From the NCBI GenBank assembly GCA_030040455.1, contig JASHTR010000139.1, positions 1 through 5,537 of the forward strand: a stretch of DNA of 5,537 bases, in the 5' to 3' direction. Numbering within the stretch: the first letter of the stretch is position 1; each line of letters starts with the position of its first letter. The notes beneath the pieces were generated by a model that was not told the origin of the DNA, ran no database searches, and saw only the letters and a program-made list of their open reading frames with translations. A program made the translations under genes and the position numbers. This stretch comes from Terriglobia bacterium. GTDB lineage: Bacteria > Acidobacteriota > Terriglobia > UBA7540. Shown here piece after piece: positions 1-5,537 of the stretch.

Positions 1-1145
1 TAGAAAACCGTCTGGTAGGCAAAGAAGAAAACGGCCAGCGCGATGCCGACGATGTTGGCCATCAAAAAGGAGCGGGTGCGCAGCCCGCGCCACGTGAAAT
101 ACCGGCGAAAAGAAATCAGGCCCGGAAAACTTTCGCGATAAACCGGTTCGGATGAGGCCACCACAAGGAAAATGAGCACTCCCAGGCCGAGGCCTCCCAG
201 CAAGGCGTCGAGCACGTATCTGGAGAGAAAACTGGAATAAGAATCCGTCGTGAGATAAGAGAATTTGGCCAGCGGAAACGAATTGAGCTGGCTTGCAAAA
301 GCCAGTCCGGCGGCAACGACGCCCAGCACGACGGAAATTTTCATCGGCACGTCGCCATCCCGCAATCGCCGCACCAGGATCACCAGCATCGCAATCGAGA
401 GCAGCACCCAGAAGACCTGGTCCACAATTTGCGAGGAAACGTTCCGCGAGCGGAGCTTCTGGTAACCCCGAAGCCAGTCTTCGGGAATTTTTACATATTC
501 CTGAAAGCTCGCCACCCGGTCGCCATCGATTCCAACCTCGATGCGGAGGCTTCCGTTGCCAAGATGGACGTTTTTCAGTTTCCAGGTGAAAGTATAATCC
601 GTGCGGTGAGGGCGCTTCTGGCTTTCTCCGGCGATAAACTCCAGGTCGCCCAGGTTGCGATTCATCACCCCGGTTAAATACTGCTCGGCCCGGGCGCGCG
701 CCTCGTCCTCGCCGAGATTTGCTCCCGGGGTATCTTCGGGGATTGCATGATCGAAGCCCACGACCTGGCCCGAAGGACTTACATCAACATCAAATTCCTC
801 CTCCTGCTGAGGGCGGAACCAACGATGGGACCAGCGCCATAAATGGATTGGACCGCGGGTGAGCTGGTCCATCCGCTGGAGTCCCTGGGTGCGCTCGAGA
901 TAGAGTTTCGTGTCATCGTCATAAGAAAAAACGGCCGCATGGCGGAATCCCGCCAGATGGAAGCCGCGGCCTTCCAGGAACTGCTCCGCAATACGCCCGG
1001 AGCTGCTGCGGTTCACGCGAAACAGGATGGCGGCCTCGGGAAAGGCGTGAGAAAAATACTTCAGCCCGATGACGAGCGACACCGCGGCCACGGCGATTGC
1101 AATCGCAATAATGCGGTATTGCTTCAACGTCAGCTTGACCGGCAT
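1..1145 (-). CDS. Membrane protein, probable CPBP-family intramembrane protease, N-terminal part (3' end outside window)
   Basis: The frame is open from ATG at 1145 to the window edge: 381 codons plus two bases, so the C-terminus is missing. The visible part has a transmembrane helix at about residues 11-30, a long extracytoplasmic region (about 31-240), then hydrophobic segments at about 241-260, 270-286, 307-330 and 359-380. The extracytoplasmic region has two similar stretches: about 48-95 (IAEQFLEGRGF) and 145-222 (ARAEQYL, then YTFTW, then VGIDGDRVASFQEYVKIP). They look like diverged PepSY-like repeats. This layout resembles large acidobacterial proteins annotated as CPBP (Abi/CAAX-type) metalloproteases, whose catalytic EExxxR and HxxxN/H motifs lie further downstream and cannot be seen here. 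The start follows the acetyltransferase stop by 7 bp, with GAGG five bases upstream inside that gene's end, so translation is probably coupled. Being a membrane protein is near certain; the CPBP assignment comes from remembered resemblance. The last partial codon TA- could be Tyr or a stop, but the context (FFFAYQTVF) favours Tyr and continuation. Confidence 0.72.
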   Translation of the reverse strand, partial: MPVKLTLKQYRIIAIAIAVAAVSLVIGLKYFSHAFPEAAILFRVNRSSSGRIAEQFLEGRGFHLAGFRHAAVFSYDDDTKLYLERTQGLQRMDQLTRGPIHLWRWSHRWFRPQQEEEFDVDVSPSGQVVGFDHAIPEDTPGANLGEDEARARAEQYLTGVMNRNLGDLEFIAGESQKRPHRTDYTFTWKLKNVHLGNGSLRIEVGIDGDRVASFQEYVKIPEDWLRGYQKLRSRNVSSQIVDQVFWVLLSIAMLVILVRRLRDGDVPMKISVVLGVVAAGLAFASQLNSFPLAKFSYLTTDSYSSFLSRYVLDALLGGLGLGVLIFLVVASSEPVYRESFPGLISFRRYFTWRGLRTRSFLMANIVGIALAVFFFAYQTVF

Positions 1146-1152
1146 CCTCGCC

Positions 1153-1596
1153 TCACCTGAGCCGCTTGCCCATCACCCATGCCGACGCCCCGTTGGCATA
1201 GTAGTGTTCAACCCACCCCAGCTTCTTGTATCCGCGCTTCCTGTAAAAGGCTTGTGCGGGATGATTATCTTCCGCCGTCTCAAGCGTTGCAAGCTTCAAC
1301 TCTTCGCGGCGTCCCCACTCCTCGGCGACGTCCATCAGTGCCTGACCCACGCCTCGCCGGCGCCACATCTCCTTCACATCAATCGTGATAACGTGCATCA
1401 GGCGTGCAGGGGTTCTTTGCGCGATCAGAAATCCGATGATGGCCCCTTCCTCTTCAGCAATCCAGCTCCTGGAATTTCGGTGAGCGATGAACGCCTCGAG
1501 CTCTTCGAGCGAATAGGAAACGCCCGGCGGAAAGCAGGCCGTATCAATCTCGTGAAGAATATTGAGGTCAGCGCGTCTGAAAGGGCGAAGCATCAT
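1153..1596 (-). CDS. GNAT-family N-acetyltransferase, RimI-like
   Basis: This 147-residue protein has the usual length of a single-domain GNAT enzyme, which moves an acetyl group from acetyl-CoA to an amine. The N-terminus MLRPFRRADL and helix CFPPGVSYSLEEL match the opening of RimI-like proteins. Strand EEEGAIIGFLIAQ (about 48-60) leads to motif A, where ITIDVKEMWRRRGVGQALM (70-88) carries the acetyl-CoA pyrophosphate loop R79-x-x-G82-x-G84. Motif B is ETAEDNHPAQAFYRKRGYKK (106-125), with N111, Y118 and G122-Y123 as in RimI. The true substrate (ribosomal protein S18 N-terminus, another protein or a small molecule) cannot be read from sequence. Two adjacent ATGs (1596, 1593) can start it; either gives the typical GNAT N-terminus. 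No Shine-Dalgarno is seen upstream (the bases before ATG are CTTCCTGCCTC on the coding strand). No other in-frame start codon lies between it and the preceding gene's stop 48 bp upstream. It probably shares the transcript with both neighbours. Confidence 0.93.
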   Translation of the reverse strand: MMLRPFRRADLNILHEIDTACFPPGVSYSLEELEAFIAHRNSRSWIAEEEGAIIGFLIAQRTPARLMHVITIDVKEMWRRRGVGQALMDVAEEWGRREELKLATLETAEDNHPAQAFYRKRGYKKLGWVEHYYANGASAWVMGKRLR

Positions 1597-1644
1597 GAGG
1601 CAGGAAGGCGGCGCCGGATCGATTGATCGAGTTGGAAGTGACCG

Positions 1645-2454
1645 TTACCCCGACCCCTTTTTAGATTTTAGTTTTTCAGATTGTGCGTGGACCGGAAGCC
1701 CTTGAAGCATCGTCTCAACCTCTTTGCCAGGGAGAGCTTTCGCGGTGTGGCGCCAGTAGGCAACTTCCCTCAAGGCCGTCCAACCTTCCAGGCAAGACAA
1801 GCATTCCGCCAGGTGCTTTTCGGCAGGCTCTTTGTCATACCACCCTACCTGTCCATCCTGAATGCGAATGAACTGCCTCAAGGCAGGGCAGGCGTCTGTC
1901 CTTTGAGCCCGGAGCGTTGAGTCCAGCCTGAGCCAGGCGGCGGGCCACCGGCAGGCATCCCGCGTATTCCCGAGCGTTGCGGAATACTCCGATTGAAGCC
2001 GCTCAAAGCTCTTTTGAGCCACGGCCGGCGTAATCCGGAAGATCTGCTCGAGGGTGGGGTCCGAGTATCCGGCGAGTTTAAGAAAGAGGGCTTCCTGGTG
2101 CAGCAGTGGCAGGCCTTTGACTAAGGCGCTGACTTTTTCCACGCTGAGCTCAGAGAAATCCGTGGAACCCATTGTGGGATCCAACGCTTCGAGGCCGCGC
2201 TCAAAGAGGAAAGATCGCAGGTCTAGCAGGAATTCCCGTTCTGAATGCCTGGCGAAAGTTCGAAGCACCTTAAAATCCTCCCTGCACAGAGAGACCACCG
2301 CCTCACGCCAGAGATTTACGGGGTCCACGCACCCCGGCATATAGATTCCGACCAGTGTTAAGGCAATGGGAGAGTAATCGGTGAGAAAAACCCGCCAGGC
2401 TTCAGCCTCGCCTTGCTCAGAACCGGCGATGATCTTATGGAACGTCCACAACAA
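1645..2454 (-). CDS. Sigma-70-like protein with C-terminal anti-sigma-type zinc-finger motif
   Basis: This is a 269-residue soluble protein with no signal peptide or membrane segment. Residues about 15-40 (EAEAWRVFLTDYSPIAL) resemble the start of sigma region 2. Residues about 105-158 resemble sigma region 4: LVKGLPLLHQEALFLKLAGY, then a helix-turn-helix-like DPTLEQIFRITPAVAQKSF. Between them the expected -10-binding and linker sequence is weak, so it may not be a working sigma factor. Residues 189-221 carry C189-x24-H214-x3-C218-x2-C221 (HLAECLSC), the zf-HC2/ZAS zinc motif of anti-sigma factors. The C-terminus is Lys-rich. The start is TTG at 2454 (or the next TTG at 2451): the frame has a stop at 2461-2463 and no ATG before residue 39. 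GGAGGTAGGAG immediately upstream, overlapping the previous stop, supports it. The gap to the upstream exported-protein gene is only 6 bp, so the two are probably translationally coupled. A transcriptional regulatory role is inferred; a sigma-like protein that keeps its own zinc anti-sigma motif is the preferred reading. It could instead be a degenerate DNA-binding adaptor. Confidence 0.82.
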   Translation of the reverse strand: MLWTFHKIIAGSEQGEAEAWRVFLTDYSPIALTLVGIYMPGCVDPVNLWREAVVSLCREDFKVLRTFARHSEREFLLDLRSFLFERGLEALDPTMGSTDFSELSVEKVSALVKGLPLLHQEALFLKLAGYSDPTLEQIFRITPAVAQKSFERLQSEYSATLGNTRDACRWPAAWLRLDSTLRAQRTDACPALRQFIRIQDGQVGWYDKEPAEKHLAECLSCLEGWTALREVAYWRHTAKALPGKEVETMLQGLPVHAQSEKLKSKKGSG

Positions 2455-2457
2455 AAA

Positions 2458-2468
2458 CTCCTACCTCC
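2458..2468 (-). promoter_or_regulatory. Shine-Dalgarno for the TTG-initiated sigma-like gene
   Basis: The coding strand reads GGAGGTAGGAG, with GGAGG ending 9 bases before the first TTG and a second GGAG ending 3 bases before it (6 before the second TTG). It spans the stop codon TAG of the upstream gene, so ribosomes finishing that gene would be placed for reinitiation. It decides the unusual TTG start, because no ATG or GTG is available in this frame between the preceding stop and residue 39. Confidence 0.7.
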
Positions 2469-2973
2469 GGCCAGCTACCACAATGCTCTCCCGCAAGTGG
2501 GAGATGATGAGACTGGCAGTCTCGGTCACTGCTTTGCTAAGCGGGGGTGGATTATAAGGCTGATGGATAACGTCCTGCCAGATGGCCTTTCCGTCCCGCC
2601 CCGTGAGGAAAACCTCCGAATGGACCTCTTTGAGGTGCGGGGAGTTGAAGCAAGAACCTTGAAGGATAGCATCTGCGCTGTTGCGGTTCGTAATGGCCCG
2701 GAAGGGGCCTTCCTTAGCGAGGTCCTGGATCAATTTGAGGTTCAGTGAGTTATCCATCATGCCGACGTAGACGGTCCGCACCATGCGGAGTTTGCGGGCA
2801 TCCATAATGGTGGCAGTGGTCGGGCCTCCTAAAGAAGGAGCTACTCCCAAGGTGGGCCGACTCTCCTCCGGGGCTTGCCCCAGGGTAGGCCTCTGCTCCG
2901 GTGAATTGTTTTGCCTGGCGGCTGCGGTCCCTGCAAATAGCATCACTGCGAAAAACAGGCTCAGTGCCTTCAT
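2461..2973 (-). CDS. Small exported protein of unknown function with RPTLGxAP repeats
   Basis: This 170-residue protein starts with a clear signal peptide (MKALSLFFAVMLFAGTAAA, cleavage expected after A19). There is no lipobox Cys, so it should be soluble in the periplasm or secreted. A short Pro-rich linker follows with two copies of RPTLGxAP (28-35 and 39-46) and a weaker PSLGGPT. The globular part is about 62-165: a strand (MVRTVYVGMM), a helix (NLKLIQDLAKEG), a strand (FRAITN), SADAILQGSCF, a strand (VHSEVFLTG), GKAIWQD and a C-terminal helix. This order, with 'ADAIL.G' and 'G..IW', resembles the alpha/beta folds of CsgG/TolB-N-like or LptE/DUF4136-like envelope proteins. That is a fold-level impression, not a family identification. 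AGGGAGG lies 6 bases before ATG 2973. It sits 6 bp upstream of the sigma-like gene and 77 bp downstream of another exported protein. Function is unknown; a link to the regulator is suggested by coupling only. Confidence 0.85.
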   Translation of the reverse strand: MKALSLFFAVMLFAGTAAARQNNSPEQRPTLGQAPEESRPTLGVAPSLGGPTTATIMDARKLRMVRTVYVGMMDNSLNLKLIQDLAKEGPFRAITNRNSADAILQGSCFNSPHLKEVHSEVFLTGRDGKAIWQDVIHQPYNPPPLSKAVTETASLIISHLRESIVVAGRR

Positions 2974-3004
2974 TGCGAGCCTCCCTTAATCTACCCCTAG
3001 CGCC

Positions 3005-3013
3005 ATTCTACCA
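3005..3013 (-). promoter_or_regulatory. Candidate extended -10 promoter for the 2973-1 gene run
   Basis: The coding strand reads TGGTAGAAT: a TGn extension followed by TAGAAT, five of six bases of the sigma-70 -10 consensus. It lies in the 77-bp gap between the two small exported-protein genes and would put a transcript start roughly 25 bases before ATG 2973. No good -35 hexamer is found 16-18 bp upstream. The element could be chance, and transcription may simply continue from the upstream gene. Confidence 0.3.
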
Positions 3014-3051
3014 AAAAGATCCGCCTCCGGCTGGCTTGTATCCGGACACGT

Positions 3052-3492
3052 CTACGCTCGTGATGTGCATCTCTTCCTGAGGCCAACCTGGCTCCCGCAC
3101 TCCACATATTCAGGCTGCCTTGACGTGGCCTCGCCTGGGCCACTCGCTGCGGGAGAGCCATTCATTGAAACATCCCGCCGTCCGATGAGCGCGCGCTCCT
3201 TCATGATTCGCTGTTGATCCTTCATTTCCTGGATCTGATCCTTTTGGTGCTCCTTGAGGTCTCTCATGTTTCTCTGATATTGGTGCTTCATCTGAATCCG
3301 CTCCGCCCGCGGAATAGGTTGTCCATGAAAGGACTTTTTCCATATCTTCTGTTGGGCCTTGAGGCGCTTGCGCTCGATCTTTTGCTGAAACTTGAGTTGC
3401 TTAATGGGCGAGGCTGAACTTTGTTGGGCGTACTGGACGCCCGGCGCCCAAAGCAGAAAACAGAGCGACAAGAGCGCAGAATATCGAAGCAT
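3052..3492 (-). CDS. Small exported basic helical (coiled-coil) protein, unknown function
   Basis: This is a 146-residue protein with a signal peptide MLRYSALLSLCFLLWAPGVQYA (cleavage expected near A22). Residues about 29-100 are a long, strongly basic, Gln/Lys/Arg-rich helix region (QQKIERKRLKAQQKIWKK; RNMRDLKEHQKDQIQEMK). It is broken once around HGQPIPRAE (56-64), which suggests a helical hairpin of two amphipathic arms. The tail from about 105 is low-complexity and holds two cysteines (C132, C142). Size, export and a two-arm helical layout recall periplasmic helical proteins such as Spy/CpxP/CnrX or Skp, but no LTxxQ motif is seen, so this is only an analogy. The ATG at 3492 is preceded by AGGAGGT three bases away. 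A 120-bp AT-rich gap separates it from the M13 peptidase gene upstream; 77 bp separate it from the next exported protein. The family is not recognised. Export and the coding frame are well supported. Confidence 0.78.
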   Translation of the reverse strand: MLRYSALLSLCFLLWAPGVQYAQQSSASPIKQLKFQQKIERKRLKAQQKIWKKSFHGQPIPRAERIQMKHQYQRNMRDLKEHQKDQIQEMKDQQRIMKERALIGRRDVSMNGSPAASGPGEATSRQPEYVECGSQVGLRKRCTSRA

Positions 3493-3545
3493 GTGACCTC
3501 CTGAACCCGTGGCGGACGGGCCTGCCGCCTTAATTCATTTAATCG

Positions 3546-3586
3546 ATAATAACACATATGATAACACCTGGCGGCTTACCGATAAA
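3546..3586 (-). promoter_or_regulatory. Candidate promoter with tandem extended -10-like repeats
   Basis: The AT-rich part of the 120-bp gap holds a near-perfect direct repeat on the coding strand, GTGTTATCAT-AT-GTGTTATTAT (9 of 10 bases alike, 12-bp period, 3546-3567). Each copy contains TGTTAT(C/T)AT, that is a TGn extended -10 with a five-of-six match to TATAAT. For the upstream copy a weak -35 (TTTATC, 3581-3586) stands 17 bp away. A start just downstream would give a leader of about 45-60 bases to ATG 3492. It could also be an operator; nothing in the sequence separates the two. Confidence 0.42.
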
Positions 3587-3612
3587 GCGTTTTGGACCAT
3601 CATGCTGCGCCC

Positions 3613-5537
3613 TCACCAAATCTTGCACTGCCCCTTGGGCGGTCGCACCATCGGGTCGCCCGTTTTGCAATCCCACGCCTTGGCGAACGCGGGCATATTG
3701 GAAAGCGGTCCGTTCGTCCTGAAACGCGGGAGCGGGTGGGGGTCCGTTGTGGCGAGCAACCGGGCAAATTCCGGCCGGGTATTTTCCGCCCAGATTTGCG
3801 CGTAACCGAGGAAGAAGCGCTGGTCCGGGGTGAACCCGTCAATTTTAGTTTTGGACTTTGCTTCCGGGGTTTGCTGGAAGGCGGCATAGGCGATCGCGAG
3901 GCCACCCAGGTCAGCGATGCTTTCGCCCAGCACGAGTTTGCCGTTTTCGTGCAGGTTATCTCCCACCACGTAACCGTCGAACTGTTTTTCGACGCAGGCC
4001 GCCCGCGCCTTAAATCGTTTTAAGTCCTCCGGCGTCCACCAGTTCACCAGGTTGCCGTGCGCATCAAATTGGCGGCCTTCATCATCGAAGCCGTGGGTCA
4101 TCTCGTGGCCGATCACCGTACCCATCGCGCCGTAGTTGATGGCGTCATCCGCCGCCGGATTAAAGAAGGGAGGCTGCAAGATACCTGCCGGAAACACAAT
4201 CTCATTCATGGAAGGATCGTAATAGGCGTTCACGGTGGGCGGAGTCATTTCCCACTCGGTACGGTCCACCGGCTTGCCGATTTTGTTCACTTCGCGGTTA
4301 AACTCGAATTTCATCGTCGCGAAGACGTTATTCACATAAGGACCGTTCGTGACATGAAGCTTCGAATAATCCCGCCACTTCACGGGATAGCCGATCTTCT
4401 TCATTAGAAGCTGGAGTTTTGCGATCGCTTGTTGGCGCGTCTTGGAACTCATCCAGCTCAGCGTGGAGATATCACTGTGCAACGCCTGAATGAGGTGACC
4501 CACCATATCAAGGGCTCGGGCCTTGGCGGCGGGCGGAAAAGCCACCTGGACATATTGCTCGCCCAGCGCCATGCCGATCTCGTTATCCGTCGCGCGAACA
4601 CAGCGTTTCCAGCGCGGCAGGATTTCCTTGGTTCCGGTCAGAACCTTGCCGTTGAAGCTGAAGTTCTCATCTACGAAGGGCGTGGAAAGATACGGCGCGG
4701 CCATGTCGATCAATTGCCAGCGAAGATATGTCTTCCAGCTTGAAAGCGGCACCGTCCCCAGCATTTTGTTCATCTGCCTGAAGAAATCCGGCTGGCCGAT
4801 ATTGGTGGAATCCAAATGGGGATACCCGGCTTGCTCAAAGAAATTATTCCAGGAAAAGGCAGGCGTCAGCAGCTTCAACCGCGCGAGGTCCATTTTGTGG
4901 TATACGGCTTTGGGGTCGCGCAATTGGACCGGCGTCAGGGAAGATTGCGCGAGCTCGGTTTCGAGCTTCATCACGGTCTGGGCTTCCTGGGCAGCCGTCT
5001 CGGGCTTATCACCCAGGAGCTCGAACATCTTCGTGACATGAGCCACATACTGCTGGCGAAGCTGCTTAGATTTCGCATCCTGTTTCGTGTAATAGGTGCA
5101 GTTCGGCAGGCCCAAACCTCCCTGCTCCGCATCGCCGATCATCATGGCGCTATTCTTAAAATCCTGCTCGGACCCGAACTCGAAGAGCGCATCCACCCCC
5201 ATACTCTGAAGGCGGGCAATTTCTGTCTCCAGACTCGGGAGGTCGTGGATCTGATCGATGCGGTTGAATTCCGGGTCCAGCGGTTTCGCGCCCTCCGCTT
5301 CAATCACCTTGGTATCCATGCAACTAGCGTAAAAGTCGCCGAGCTTTTGAGTGTTGGAGCCCTTGGGGGCGGTTTTGTCCGCTGCATCCTTTTCCAGGAT
5401 GTTACGGAGGATTTCACGGTTCCGTTCCGCCAGCTCGTTGAACGTTCCCCAGGCCGGATAGGCCGGTGGAATCGGGTTGCGCGCCGTCCAGCCGCCGTCC
5501 GCATATTCATAAAAGTTCGTGCAGGGTTTCACTTTGG
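3613..5537 (-). CDS. M13-family zinc metallopeptidase (neprilysin/PepO-like), 5' end outside window
   Basis: The frame is open to the window edge. The V codon at 5532 (residue 1 in this numbering) is not the start: the sequence reads K-V-KPCTNFYEY, the conserved beginning of the mature M13 domain, so only the signal/anchor and a few tens of residues are missing. Motifs: NAYY substrate-binding 435-438, zinc motif HEMTH 476-480 (catalytic E477), GESIADLGG 536-544 (third zinc ligand E537, D541), and DPHPLPRFR with H599 and R605, which match neprilysin H711 and R717 in spacing. The C-terminus ends CKIW, the family's CxxW. All catalytic parts are present, so it should be an active peptidase cleaving short peptides outside the cytoplasm; export is expected from the family and the conserved cysteines. 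The N-terminal Cys pair is altered (D12 where most have Cys). It lies upstream of, and probably outside, the transcript of the small exported proteins, since the following gap carries its own candidate promoter. Physiological substrate unknown. Confidence 0.97.
   Translation of the reverse strand, partial: KVKPCTNFYEYADGGWTARNPIPPAYPAWGTFNELAERNREILRNILEKDAADKTAPKGSNTQKLGDFYASCMDTKVIEAEGAKPLDPEFNRIDQIHDLPSLETEIARLQSMGVDALFEFGSEQDFKNSAMMIGDAEQGGLGLPNCTYYTKQDAKSKQLRQQYVAHVTKMFELLGDKPETAAQEAQTVMKLETELAQSSLTPVQLRDPKAVYHKMDLARLKLLTPAFSWNNFFEQAGYPHLDSTNIGQPDFFRQMNKMLGTVPLSSWKTYLRWQLIDMAAPYLSTPFVDENFSFNGKVLTGTKEILPRWKRCVRATDNEIGMALGEQYVQVAFPPAAKARALDMVGHLIQALHSDISTLSWMSSKTRQQAIAKLQLLMKKIGYPVKWRDYSKLHVTNGPYVNNVFATMKFEFNREVNKIGKPVDRTEWEMTPPTVNAYYDPSMNEIVFPAGILQPPFFNPAADDAINYGAMGTVIGHEMTHGFDDEGRQFDAHGNLVNWWTPEDLKRFKARAACVEKQFDGYVVGDNLHENGKLVLGESIADLGGLAIAYAAFQQTPEAKSKTKIDGFTPDQRFFLGYAQIWAENTRPEFARLLATTDPHPLPRFRTNGPLSNMPAFAKAWDCKTGDPMVRPPKGQCKIW

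Noticed and set aside
1069..1626. Plus-strand open frame of 185 codons
   Set aside because: It lies antisense over the GNAT gene and parts of both intergenic edges. Its translation has no domain pattern, while the minus strand gives clear GNAT motifs.
3012..3045. Possible rho-independent terminator after the basic helical protein gene (TCCGG...CCGGA stem followed by TTTTT)
   Set aside because: The stem is only five base pairs with an 11-base loop, and eight non-T bases separate it from the T run, so it is too weak to call.
3110..3343. Minus-strand open frame in a second phase inside the basic helical protein gene
   Set aside because: It has no signal peptide, no domain and no ribosome binding site, whereas the overlapping frame has all the expected export features.
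3511..3529. GGCGG...CCGCC inverted repeat in the gap after the M13 gene
   Set aside because: It is a short stem with no T run on the coding side, so it is not a convincing terminator. An effect on the leader of the next gene is possible but unsupported.
3592..4023. Plus-strand open frame of 143 codons
   Set aside because: It is antisense to the conserved C-terminal part of the M13 peptidase and shows no recognisable protein features.
5530..5532. GTG as start codon of the M13 peptidase
   Set aside because: It falls inside the conserved opening of the mature domain (K-V-KPCTNFY), would leave no signal peptide, and the frame stays open to the window end.

Overview
The window is a stretch of bacterial chromosome with every convincing gene on the minus strand. 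It is tightly packed, moderately GC-rich, and has Shine-Dalgarno sequences before most genes. The M13 metallopeptidase of the 'KPCTNFYEYA...GGW' type, the large CPBP-type membrane protein with a long extracytoplasmic N-terminal region, and the sigma/zinc-finger-like regulator together suggest an Acidobacteriota genome. That assignment is inference from family resemblance; there is no rRNA or other marker here.

In transcription order (high to low coordinates): (1) 5537-3613, an exported M13 (neprilysin/PepO-like) zinc endopeptidase that lacks its N-terminus because it runs off the window. (2) A 120-bp AT-rich gap with a candidate promoter made of two extended -10-like repeats. (3) 3492-3052, a small exported, very basic, helical/coiled-coil protein of unknown function. 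(4) A 77-bp gap with a possible extended -10 promoter. (5) 2973-2461, a small exported protein with two RPTLGxAP repeats and an alpha/beta-type domain. (6) 2454-1645, a cytoplasmic protein with degenerate sigma-70 region 2/4-like segments followed by a C-x24-H-x3-C-x2-C zinc-binding motif of the anti-sigma (zf-HC2/ZAS) type, starting at TTG six bases after the previous stop. (7) 1596-1153, a RimI-like GNAT acetyltransferase. (8) 1145-1, the N-terminal 381 residues of a multi-pass membrane protein, probably a CPBP-family intramembrane protease, cut by the window edge.

Genes 5 to 8 are separated by 6, 48 and 7 bp and probably form one transcript; gene 3 may feed into it. The most interesting unit is the run of two small exported proteins followed by a regulator that carries both sigma-like and anti-sigma-like features. 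It could be an envelope-sensing regulatory module, but that is a hypothesis. The two peptidase-type genes at the ends and the acetyltransferase look like ordinary housekeeping or accessory genes. No RNA genes, mobile elements, CRISPR arrays or convincing terminators were seen.
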